This document shows, piece by piece, positions 28,723 to 37,274 of a stretch of DNA of 64,000 nt (its first letter is position 1; every line of letters starts with the position of its first letter). Position numbers and translations under genes: made by a program. Under the pieces are notes generated by a model that did not search any database, had not been told where the DNA came from, and saw nothing but the letters and a program-made list of their open reading frames with translations. The DNA comes from Planctomycetia bacterium (GTDB taxonomy: Bacteria > Planctomycetota > UBA1135 > GCA-002686595): the NCBI GenBank assembly GCA_005799545.1, contig SYGM01000090.1:1-64000 (forward strand). Direction: 5' to 3'.

Positions 28723-29844
28723 ATGCGAATCTCGAATCTTGCCAGCATCGTCGCGCTCAGCGCAGTCGCCACTGCCCAGAGCTTCAACATCGATGTGGGA
28801 CAGAACCAGTCGGCCCCCTTGCCGAGCGTCGCCTACGGCGCCGCAGCCAGCCAGCCGGGCACCTGGGTTTCATGCCCCACCACGGCCGGCGCGCCCGTGA
28901 TCCTCAGCGACATCTCCAATCTGCCCACCGGCGTGACCATTCAGGGCGTGGGTGGTTTCGGCGACTTCTTCATCAACAATCCGAGCTGGGTCGGCGATGA
29001 CGCCAACCTGATGGAAGACGCCTCGGATGTCGGCAACGCCTCGCAGGGCGGTCCCGGCGGCCTGATCACCTGGACCGTGACCAACCTCGCGGCCGGCAAG
29101 TACAGCATCTACACGTATGCTCTCGCTCCCGACTTCCCCGCCACCTTCAGCACGATCGTGGACGTGCCCGGCGCGCCCGAAGGCGCGCAGACGCTGACCG
29201 GCAACTGGCTGGGCTCGCCCCATGTGCTTGGTCAGTCCTATGCCAAGCACTCGATCACGGTGCAGACCGGACAGAATCTCACCATCCTGACCAGCCGGCC
29301 GGCGACCACGAGCACCAATTTCGGCACGGTCAACGGCTTCCAGATCGTCAAGGAGACCCTCGGCACGCCGCTGTGCTTCGGTGATGGCAGCCTTGCCACC
29401 CCGTGCCCCTGCGGCAACTTCGGTCAGCCCGGCAACGGCTGCGACAACTCGATCGGCACCGGCGGCTCGAACCTCACGGCAACGGGCAGCACCAGCCTCG
29501 ACACGGTGGTTCTGACCGCGAGCGGCGAGCTGCCGACCGCGCTCTCGATCTTCCTGCAGGGCACGACCAACCTTGCAACCCCGCTGGTGTTCGGCGACGG
29601 CGTGCGCTGCGCGGGCGGTTCGCTCAAGCGCCTCTACGTCAAGAATGCTTCCGGCGGCGTTGTCAGCGCTCCGGGTGCCGGTCAGGCCTCCGTTTCGGCG
29701 CAATCGGCCGCGCTGGGCGATGTCATCGCCCCGGGCACCTCGCGCTGGTACCAGGTCTACTATCGCGACCCGAACCTGACCTTCTGCGCCTCGCCGGCAG
29801 GTGGCAGCTTCAACGTCTCCAACGCCGTCCAGATCGACTGGTGA
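28723..29844 (+). CDS. Secreted protein, beta-sandwich-like N-terminus plus six-Cys C-terminal module
   Basis: Signal peptide MRISNLASIVALSAVATAQ; C-terminal CFGDGS...CPCGN...GELPTALSIFLQGTT...VFGDGVRCAGGSLKRLYVKNASGG...FNVSNAVQIDW. Confidence 0.78.
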   Translation: MRISNLASIVALSAVATAQSFNIDVGQNQSAPLPSVAYGAAASQPGTWVSCPTTAGAPVILSDISNLPTGVTIQGVGGFGDFFINNPSWVGDDANLMEDASDVGNASQGGPGGLITWTVTNLAAGKYSIYTYALAPDFPATFSTIVDVPGAPEGAQTLTGNWLGSPHVLGQSYAKHSITVQTGQNLTILTSRPATTSTNFGTVNGFQIVKETLGTPLCFGDGSLATPCPCGNFGQPGNGCDNSIGTGGSNLTATGSTSLDTVVLTASGELPTALSIFLQGTTNLATPLVFGDGVRCAGGSLKRLYVKNASGGVVSAPGAGQASVSAQSAALGDVIAPGTSRWYQVYYRDPNLTFCASPAGGSFNVSNAVQIDW

Positions 29845-29884
29845 TCCTGCGTTGAACGGACGCGAAACGGCATCGACTCAGCCC

Positions 29885-29919
29885 GCGGGCCGCTCGAAGG
29901 AGCGGCCCGCACTTTTTTT
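29885..29919 (+). terminator. Rho-independent terminator
   Basis: GCGGGCCGCTC-GAAG-GAGCGGCCCGC perfect 11-bp stem followed by ACTTTTTTT. Confidence 0.92.
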
Positions 29920-29994
29920 GCCGGTCTTCCGACCTCGCGCACGGGCACGGGGTAGGGTTCGAGTGGATTCTCCTCACACCATCCCACTGTCCCC

Positions 29995-31107
29995 ATGAAG
30001 TCACCGTTCCTCCTGTGCTCCATGGCCCTGGCCCTCGCCTCCGGCGCGGTTCAGGCCCAGAGCTTTAACGTAGACATCGGCAGCTCCAACGCGAGCATTC
30101 CCGGCAGCGCCTACGGCGCGGCTGCCGCTCAGCCCGGCGTCTGGACGCGGGTCTCCTCGGATCTGCCGGCAATCAGCCAGCAGCTCAAGGACCTCAACTC
30201 CGGCGCACTGACCAATGTCACCCTGATTACCTCCGGCGGTCTGGGCAACTTCACGGTCAACAACTTCCTCACGGTGCTGGAGGATGAGCGTCTGCTCGAT
30301 GACGCGCAGGATGTCGGCCTTGGAACCGTCACCTGGACCTTCGGCGGTCTGCAGGCCGGCAACTACGAGGTGTACACCTACGCATGGGCTCCTGACAGCG
30401 CCCTGATCCGCTCCAATGTGAGCGTCCTCAACGGTGCCGAATCGGCACAGCTGGTCGGCGGATCGTGGAGCGGCACCCATGTGCAGGGCGTGAGCTATGC
30501 CAAGCACTCGCTCAGCATCGGCGGCGGCTCAATCCAGATCAGCGTCAACACCGCGGTGTTCGACAGCGGACTCGGCGGCGCCGTCAACGGGTTCCAGATC
30601 AAGCGTCTGCCGGACACCAGCCCCATCACGGCCTTCTGTTTCGGCGATGGCAGCAACGGCCTGTGCCCCTGCAGCAACTTCGGCGGGACGGCCAAGGGCT
30701 GCGACAACTCCGCGGGCACGGGTGGCGCGCAGCTGCTCGCCACCGGCGATCTCGCGGCCGACACCATCCAATTCAGCTCCAGCGGCGAGTTGCCGACGGC
30801 ACTGACGATCTTCCTGCAGGGCACCGTCAACCAGTCGCCTGCCGCCGTCTTCGGTGACGGCCTGCGCTGCACCGGCGGCAACCTCAAGCGTCTCTACGTC
30901 AAGTCGGCGGTCGGAGGCGTGGCTTCAGCCCCGCTGGCCGGTGATCCGTCGGTTCGCACCCAGTCGGCGAACCTCGGGGATCCGATTCCTGCGGGCTCGA
31001 CGCGCTACTATCAGGCTTACTATCGCGATGCGAACGCCAGCTTCTGCCCGGCGCCGAGCGGAAACACATTCAACATCTCCAGCGGTCTCAGCATCCTCTG
31101 GCCCTGA
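29995..31107 (+). CDS. Secreted protein, paralogue of the preceding gene, six-Cys C-terminal module
   Basis: Signal peptide; QSFNVDIGSSNASIPGSAYGAAAAQPGVW parallels QSFNIDVGQNQSAPLPSVAYGAAASQPGTW at 28723; C-terminal CFGDGSNGLCPCSNF...NISSGLSILWP. Confidence 0.78.
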   Translation: MKSPFLLCSMALALASGAVQAQSFNVDIGSSNASIPGSAYGAAAAQPGVWTRVSSDLPAISQQLKDLNSGALTNVTLITSGGLGNFTVNNFLTVLEDERLLDDAQDVGLGTVTWTFGGLQAGNYEVYTYAWAPDSALIRSNVSVLNGAESAQLVGGSWSGTHVQGVSYAKHSLSIGGGSIQISVNTAVFDSGLGGAVNGFQIKRLPDTSPITAFCFGDGSNGLCPCSNFGGTAKGCDNSAGTGGAQLLATGDLAADTIQFSSSGELPTALTIFLQGTVNQSPAAVFGDGLRCTGGNLKRLYVKSAVGGVASAPLAGDPSVRTQSANLGDPIPAGSTRYYQAYYRDANASFCPAPSGNTFNISSGLSILWP

Positions 31108-31149
31108 GAACCACATCGGCTCACTCCTGAGAGAGCCCCCCCGAATGCC

Positions 31150-31182
31150 GGCGCGGATGGTCCTGACAGGACCCTCCGCGCC
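31150..31182 (+). terminator. Candidate intergenic terminator hairpin
   Basis: GGCGCGGATGGTCCTGACAGGACCCTCCGCGCC folds into a long, near-perfect stem; only a short T-tract follows. Confidence 0.55.
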
Positions 31183-31225
31183 GCTTTGTCGCAACCTGCA
31201 GCATGGAACCGTGTTTGACCTGACC

Positions 31226-32623
31226 ATGAGGCTTTCATCTTTTCTATCCGCTGTCAGGCTGGCTGCCGCGCTCTTGGGACTGAGTCTGACGGCCGAGGCG
31301 CAATGGGATACTGGGCCCGTGGTCGCGCCGCGGGTCGAATACCGCACATTTGCCAGCACCGCGGCCAGCGCCACGGTCAGCTATCACATCTGGACGCCTC
31401 CGGTATACGACACCGATCCGACGAGACGATTTCCCGTGCTGTACTGGCTGCATGGTTCCGGTTCCTCCACCGACGGAATCACGCCGGTCTCGAATTGGTT
31501 CTCGACAGCTGTGGCACAGGGCCGGATCCCGCCGCTGCTTGTCGTCTTCCCCAACGGTTGGCCCTACGGCATGTGGACCGATGCCAAGGACGGCTCGCGT
31601 CCGATCGAGACCGTGCTGATGCAGGAGCTGCTGCCGCTGGTCGATGCAAGCTTTCGCACCATCCCTACCCGCAGTGCGCGCATCGTCGAGGGATTCAGCA
31701 TGGGCGGCATGGGCGCAGGCCGGCTGGGCTTCAAGCACCCGCAGGTCTTCGGCGCCGCCTCGATGCTCGGCGCAGGACCGCTGCAGCTCGACTTCATGCA
31801 GGGACCGATATGCAGTCTGGCTCCGGACGCGCTGCGCGCGCAGATCTATCAGGATGTCTGGGGTTCGGATCCCGCTTACTATCTCGCGAACACGCCCTGG
31901 ACTCAGGCACAGCAGAATCTCGGCGCGATTCTCTCCAGCGGACTGCGCGTCCGTCAGGCCGTCGGCACCGCGGACTGCATGATCGGCAACAATGACTTGC
32001 TCGATGCGCACATGACCCTACTGGGGATCCCGCACGACTACTGGACGGTCAGCGGCGTCCGGCACGATGCTCTCGCCTTGTTGCAGGGGCTGGGCGGCAT
32101 CAATTGGGCGTTCTATCTCGAGGCGCTCTCCGGTGCCCCGACGGGCACGGCGTTCTGCTTCGGAGACGGCAGCGCGGCGACGTGTCCCTGCGGCAACAGC
32201 GCAGCTCTTGGGCGCGGCTGCCGCAACTCAACGGGTCTGGGTGCGCGCCTCAGCGCGGGCGGCGATCCCGCGGCGGACAATGTGGTGTTCGTCTCCAGCG
32301 GAGAGCTGACCAACTCACTGACCATTTTTCTGCAGGGCAGCAGCGTCCTGACGACTCCGGCTGTGTTCGGCGACGGCCTGCGCTGCGCCGGCGGCGAGCT
32401 CAAGCGCCTGTACGTCAAGTCCGCCGTCGGCGGAATCGCCACGGCACCTGCGGCCGCGGACCCGGGCATTCGTGTGCAGTCGGCCAATCTGGGGGCTCCG
32501 ATCGCACCCGGCTCCACGCGCCATTACCAGGCCTACTACCGTGATCCCAATCCCAGCTTCTGCCCTTCGCCGCAGGGCAACGCCTTCAACAGCACCAACG
32601 GCGTGACGATCTTCTGGCCGTAG
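31226..32623 (+). CDS. Secreted esterase (alpha/beta-hydrolase) with six-Cys C-terminal module
   Basis: Signal peptide; VSYHIWTPPVYDTDPTRRFPVLYWLHGSGSS, EGFSMGGMGAGRLG nucleophile elbow; C-terminal module ending NSTNGVTIFWP. Confidence 0.82.
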   Translation: MRLSSFLSAVRLAAALLGLSLTAEAQWDTGPVVAPRVEYRTFASTAASATVSYHIWTPPVYDTDPTRRFPVLYWLHGSGSSTDGITPVSNWFSTAVAQGRIPPLLVVFPNGWPYGMWTDAKDGSRPIETVLMQELLPLVDASFRTIPTRSARIVEGFSMGGMGAGRLGFKHPQVFGAASMLGAGPLQLDFMQGPICSLAPDALRAQIYQDVWGSDPAYYLANTPWTQAQQNLGAILSSGLRVRQAVGTADCMIGNNDLLDAHMTLLGIPHDYWTVSGVRHDALALLQGLGGINWAFYLEALSGAPTGTAFCFGDGSAATCPCGNSAALGRGCRNSTGLGARLSAGGDPAADNVVFVSSGELTNSLTIFLQGSSVLTTPAVFGDGLRCAGGELKRLYVKSAVGGIATAPAAADPGIRVQSANLGAPIAPGSTRHYQAYYRDPNPSFCPSPQGNAFNSTNGVTIFWP

Positions 32624-32691
32624 GCCCGTCCGGGCGGGGACGGGGACAATCTCGGCGGAAACGGCCGCACTCCGGTACGCTTGAGCATCCG

Positions 32692-34593
32692 ATGCGCTCT
32701 CTCCTTGCACTGTGTCTGTGCTGCACGCCTCTGGCGGCGCAGTGGAACAACAACCCCGCACTCAACACGGCCGTATGCGACTCCAGCGGCGATCAGGCCG
32801 TGCCGAAAATCACCGCAGGCGGTGATGGCAGCACCTGGATGGCATGGTTCGACAACCGCGGCGGCTCGTATGCCGTCTACGCGCAGAAGCTCGACGCGCA
32901 GGGACAGGAAGTGTTTCCGCACAACGGCCTGCTCGTCAGCAACCAGCCGCAGTCGAGCTCGCTCGTGGACTGGGGCATCTGCTCCGACGGTGCGGGCGGG
33001 GTGGTCCTGAGCTTCACCGACACGCGAGTCGGCGGTGATCTCGATGTCTACGCATATCGCATCGACGGTGCGGGCAATTTCCTGTGGGGCGCCAACGGCG
33101 TGGCGCTCTCGAACAACGCGGACTACGAAGCCAACCCCAAGGTCGCTCGACTCTCGGATGGCAGCTTCGTCGTGACCTGGTCGCGCTCGCCTTCCAGCGG
33201 CCCTGGCTCGGTCCACATGCAGAAGCTCGATGCGGCGGGAGTGCCCCAGTTCGCGGGTCAGGGTCTCGAGATCGTCGGCGCCGGCACCGAGAAGCCCGCC
33301 TTCAGCACGATCGTGGCCTCCGACTTCGGCAGCTGGATCGTCGCCTATGTGCGCGACATCGCCACCTTTTCCAGCCCGCGCCATCTGCGCACGCAGAAGT
33401 ACGACTCCGCCGGCAACCCGCTGTGGAATGCCGGTGCCGTACAGAGCATCTACGACGCGGCCCCCATGCCGATCGCCTACCAGCCGCTGGTGATCCCCGC
33501 CGACGGCGGCGGAGCCATCTTCGGCTGGCACAGCTCGGTCGGAGGCCTGTTTGACTGCTGGATCCAGCGCGTGGATGCGGCGGGCGCGGAGATCTACCCG
33601 CACAACGGACTGCGCGTTTCGACCGAGGCTTCGCGCTACAAGCTCGATCCCTCGATCGCGGTGCTGGGAGTAGGCGGTGACTGCCTGATCGCGTTCAACA
33701 AACGCAACACGACGCAGAGCCAGTGGGCCACCTGCCTGCAGCGCATCTCCATCGGCGGCACGCGCCTGCTGACGGACAACGGCGTGGAGCTGCTGCCGTT
33801 CAACGGCGTGCCCAAGCTCTTCGAGCGCTGCGTGCCGCTGGGCAACGATGCCGTGGTGATCGCCTGCGAGCAGACCAATTACCCTGCACAGGGCAATCGA
33901 GTGCTTGCTTTCCGCGTCGATGCAAGCGGAGCCAACCTCTTCCCCGCCGTGCCGGTCGTGATGTCCTCCGTGCTGTCCACCAAGGACAAGCCGGGGGTCG
34001 TCGTCGATGCGACCGGCCTTGTGCGCATGGTCTGGGACGATGCACGCAATGACTCCGGCGACATCTATGCGCAGAACCTGCTCGGCGACGGCGCGCTCGG
34101 CTTCGCCGATGTGCTGCCGGGTTGCTTCCAAGATGCTTTGGTGAACGCCTGCCCGTGCGCCAATCGCGGCGCCGAGGGCCGCGGCTGCGACAACTCCGCC
34201 GGCAGCGGCGGCGCCCGTCTGGAAGCGAGCGGTTCCGTGGCCGCGGACACGCTGGTCCTGACATCCACCGGCGAGCTTCCCACTGCGCTGACGATCTTCC
34301 TGCAGGGCTCTCAGGCGGCGGCGACTCCCGCCGTTTTCGGCGATGGCGTGCGCTGTGCCGGCGGCAGTCTCAAGCGTCTGTACGTCAAGAGTGCTTCGGG
34401 AGGCGTTGCCAGTGCGCCGGGCGCTGCAGATCCTTCCGTCCGCACACAGTCAGCTGCGCTGGGCGACACGATCCCCGCAAGTGCCACGCGCGTGTATCAG
34501 GCCTACTATCGCGATGCCAACCCCGGCTTCTGCGCCTCGCCGCAGGGCAACACCTTCAACATCTCCTCGGCGCTGAGCGTGCGCTGGCCCTGA
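32692..34593 (+). CDS. Secreted beta-propeller-like repeat protein with six-Cys C-terminal module
   Basis: Signal peptide MRSLLALCLCCTPLAAQ; repeated blade-like units (WMAWFDNRGGSYAVYAQKLDAQG..., VLSFTDTRVGGDLDVYAYRIDGAG...); C-terminal module ending NISSALSVRWP. Confidence 0.75.
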   Translation: MRSLLALCLCCTPLAAQWNNNPALNTAVCDSSGDQAVPKITAGGDGSTWMAWFDNRGGSYAVYAQKLDAQGQEVFPHNGLLVSNQPQSSSLVDWGICSDGAGGVVLSFTDTRVGGDLDVYAYRIDGAGNFLWGANGVALSNNADYEANPKVARLSDGSFVVTWSRSPSSGPGSVHMQKLDAAGVPQFAGQGLEIVGAGTEKPAFSTIVASDFGSWIVAYVRDIATFSSPRHLRTQKYDSAGNPLWNAGAVQSIYDAAPMPIAYQPLVIPADGGGAIFGWHSSVGGLFDCWIQRVDAAGAEIYPHNGLRVSTEASRYKLDPSIAVLGVGGDCLIAFNKRNTTQSQWATCLQRISIGGTRLLTDNGVELLPFNGVPKLFERCVPLGNDAVVIACEQTNYPAQGNRVLAFRVDASGANLFPAVPVVMSSVLSTKDKPGVVVDATGLVRMVWDDARNDSGDIYAQNLLGDGALGFADVLPGCFQDALVNACPCANRGAEGRGCDNSAGSGGARLEASGSVAADTLVLTSTGELPTALTIFLQGSQAAATPAVFGDGVRCAGGSLKRLYVKSASGGVASAPGAADPSVRTQSAALGDTIPASATRVYQAYYRDANPGFCASPQGNTFNISSALSVRWP

Positions 34594-34630
34594 GGGTGAC
34601 TTTGCTGCGTGCAGGGGCTAGAAGGGCAGC

Positions 34631-36646
34631 ATGGTGCACCGCGCCTTTTGCATCCTGATCGCGCTGCCGATTCACGCCGTTGCGCTGCACGGTCCGGTAT
34701 TCCCACCGACGCCTCCCGACCCGACTCCCCCGCCGACCGGTGTGCCATACTCGGGCCCCGGCGACGGCCGCCCCTCCGGTCCCGGCACGCCCAGTCCCTC
34801 CGGCCCGGGTGCGGGCGCGACGTCCGGCTCGCCGGTGCCCGGTGCGGGCGCTTCGACGGGCGGACCTGCCAGCGGACGCGGCAACGGATTGGGGCCTGCC
34901 AGCGGCGGGATCGCGCGCCATGTCGAACCGACCTGGGACATGTGGTGGCTCTATCACCGCGAGGAGTTTCTGGAGCTCAAGCGCGTGCTCGCCGACAGTG
35001 GCGTGCGCTCGCGCGATGAACTGGTCGAGATCGACGCCAAGACACAGTTCGCGCATGTGCGGGAGGCGCTGTGCGCAGCCTTGGATCAGCGCGAGCATCC
35101 GGAGCTGACGCTGGGCGCGATGGTGGCCGCGGCACGTATCGGCGATCGCGGCGAACACCCCGAGAGCCTGAGCTTCGGCCCGCGCATCCGCGCGCTGCTC
35201 TCGAGTCCGCGCAGCGAGCTGGCGGATCTCGCCGCCCTGAGCCTTGGCGTGCTGGCAAGCACGTCCGAACTCAGCGGCCTTGAAGCCGTGGCCCGCGATA
35301 ACGAAGCCGGTCGCAGGCTGGTCGGTTCACGCAGCGTTTCCCAGCGCCAGCGCTGCTTCGCGGCCTATGGTCTGGGTCTGTACGGGGCACGCTCGCAGGA
35401 CACCCGCGAGCGACAGCTGATCGCGCGCGCGCTGACAGATCTCCTGCAGCGCGAGGACGGCCGCTCGCTGGAGCTGGACATCGCGTGCATACAGGCGCTT
35501 TCGATCGTCCCGCTGCCGATGGAGCGCACCGAATCACGCACCGCGGCGTGGATCTCGCGCCAGACGCAGGTGCGCTTTCTGAGCGAATTCGCCGCGCGGC
35601 CCGCCTTACCCCAGATCGTTGAGGCCCATGCGCTGGTGGCGCTCGGCCAGCTGGCGCCGCATTCCAACCCGACGGTGACAGAGCAGGCGCTTCACCGCAG
35701 CTTTCAGCGGCTCCGGGATCCTGCGACGCCCGCGCCGATCCGTGCAGCCGCCGCACAGGCGCTGACGGCGGCAGGCGATGCCGATGCGGATGCCATCGAC
35801 GCCCAGATCGGTCGCGAGCTGACTCGCAGCGCGCAGGTGCGAGACATGTCTGAACGCGCCAGCGCGCTGATCGGTCTTGCGGAAACGGCGCGTCGCAGCG
35901 GGACGGGAGAGACACCGCTGGCGCGTCGCGATGCCCTGCGCAGGGAATTGATCGCGGGGCTGGAGAGCGGCCGCGCACGGATCGTGGCCTGGTCCGCGCT
36001 GGCAATCGGGATTCTGGAGCACGGTGTCATGGCTGAGGGCAGCGCGGGCGACAACACGACGCGTGAGGCGCTGCGCAAGGCGCTCGCGCGGTCGCAGACG
36101 ACAGAGGAGCGCAGCGCCCTGGCCGTGGCGATCGGTCTGGCGCGCGATCCTGAGGGCGCTGCTCTGTTGCATCAGATGCTGGAGTCGGAGAGCGAGGATA
36201 CGCTGCGCGGCTATCTCGCGCTCGGACTGGGACTCGCCGGCCGGGCGGACTCTGCCCCGCGGCTGCGCGAGCTGGCGCTGAGCTCACGGAACAAGCCATT
36301 CCTGCTCGAGCAGTCGGCGATCGCCTTGGCACTGCTGGGCGATCGCACCCTGGCTCCCGCTCTGATCGAGCAGCTCAAGGAATCGCGCAGCCTCGCCGCG
36401 CAAGCCTGGCTCTCGCGCACGATCGGCATGATCAGTGAGAGCGAATCCGTCTCGGCCCTCCTGAAAATCGTGCTCGACGACAAGCTGGGACAGGATCCGC
36501 GCGCACAGGCGGCTCTGGCGCTCGGGCGCATTCTCGATCCCCTGCCGCTGCCTTGGATCCAGCCCTACAGCTCGACGCTGGACTACCGCAATCCGACTGC
36601 GGCGATGATCGCGGGTGACGGTTCGGGACTGCTCGAACTGCAGTGA
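34631..36646 (+). CDS. HEAT-repeat-like protein with Pro/Gly-rich N-terminal segment
   Basis: N-terminal PPTPPDPTPPPTG...GPASGRG low-complexity region, EPTWDMWWLYHREEFLELKRVL, then Ala/Leu-rich helical repeats. Confidence 0.65.
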   Translation: MVHRAFCILIALPIHAVALHGPVFPPTPPDPTPPPTGVPYSGPGDGRPSGPGTPSPSGPGAGATSGSPVPGAGASTGGPASGRGNGLGPASGGIARHVEPTWDMWWLYHREEFLELKRVLADSGVRSRDELVEIDAKTQFAHVREALCAALDQREHPELTLGAMVAAARIGDRGEHPESLSFGPRIRALLSSPRSELADLAALSLGVLASTSELSGLEAVARDNEAGRRLVGSRSVSQRQRCFAAYGLGLYGARSQDTRERQLIARALTDLLQREDGRSLELDIACIQALSIVPLPMERTESRTAAWISRQTQVRFLSEFAARPALPQIVEAHALVALGQLAPHSNPTVTEQALHRSFQRLRDPATPAPIRAAAAQALTAAGDADADAIDAQIGRELTRSAQVRDMSERASALIGLAETARRSGTGETPLARRDALRRELIAGLESGRARIVAWSALAIGILEHGVMAEGSAGDNTTREALRKALARSQTTEERSALAVAIGLARDPEGAALLHQMLESESEDTLRGYLALGLGLAGRADSAPRLRELALSSRNKPFLLEQSAIALALLGDRTLAPALIEQLKESRSLAAQAWLSRTIGMISESESVSALLKIVLDDKLGQDPRAQAALALGRILDPLPLPWIQPYSSTLDYRNPTAAMIAGDGSGLLELQ

Positions 36647-36650
36647 TGCG

Positions 36651-37190
36651 CTAGCCGCGCTCGACTTCCCAGATCTGCGCGCCGAAGTGATCCCAGGGCA
36701 GGCGTCCCTCGTCGCAGTGTTCATCGACGGAGAACTGCACGTCGACGAAGTAGATGATCGTGCTCGGGCTCGCTGTGCGCAGGTTGCGGCAACCGTGCGC
36801 GACACCCGGAGGAATGCGCACGAGTCGCGAGTTGCCATCCCCCAGCACGAAGCGCATCGTCATGCCTTCGGTCGGAGAGCCTTTGCGCACATCGGCCAGC
36901 ACCAGCAGGATCTTGTCGCTGGGCGGCACGAACCAGACATCGGTCTGGCGCCGGTGCATGTGGAAGGCCTTGATCGCCAGGGGTTCCAGCACCGAATAGT
37001 TGACCTGACGGACGGTGAAACCCGGCAACTGCTTGTGCAGGCCGCCATCGATGCGCCCAAGCTCGGTCATCGAGCCGCCGTCGTCGTTGAAACGCTTGAG
37101 CTCGATGATCTCCACGCCCTCGATGCGGCGCTTGGGTGAGTAGTCCTGCTTGAAGTAGCCCTTTTCGGCGCTGTCGGAGAACTGGGTCAT
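36651..37190 (-). CDS. dTDP-4-dehydrorhamnose 3,5-epimerase-like cupin protein
   Basis: KAFHMHRRQTDVWFVPPSDKILLVLADVRKGSPTEG, RIPPGVAHGCRNL. Only the N-terminally trimmed part of the 707-aa ORF is coding; MGDASS at 37211 is an alternative start. Confidence 0.72.
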   Translation of the reverse strand: MTQFSDSAEKGYFKQDYSPKRRIEGVEIIELKRFNDDGGSMTELGRIDGGLHKQLPGFTVRQVNYSVLEPLAIKAFHMHRRQTDVWFVPPSDKILLVLADVRKGSPTEGMTMRFVLGDGNSRLVRIPPGVAHGCRNLRTASPSTIIYFVDVQFSVDEHCDEGRLPWDHFGAQIWEVERG

Positions 37191-37274
37191 GGTGCTGGAA
37201 GCATCCCCCATCGACGCGCGCCGTGCAACCCGACCGTGCAACGGGAGGGGGGAATCCGTACACTTTGCGCCCCC

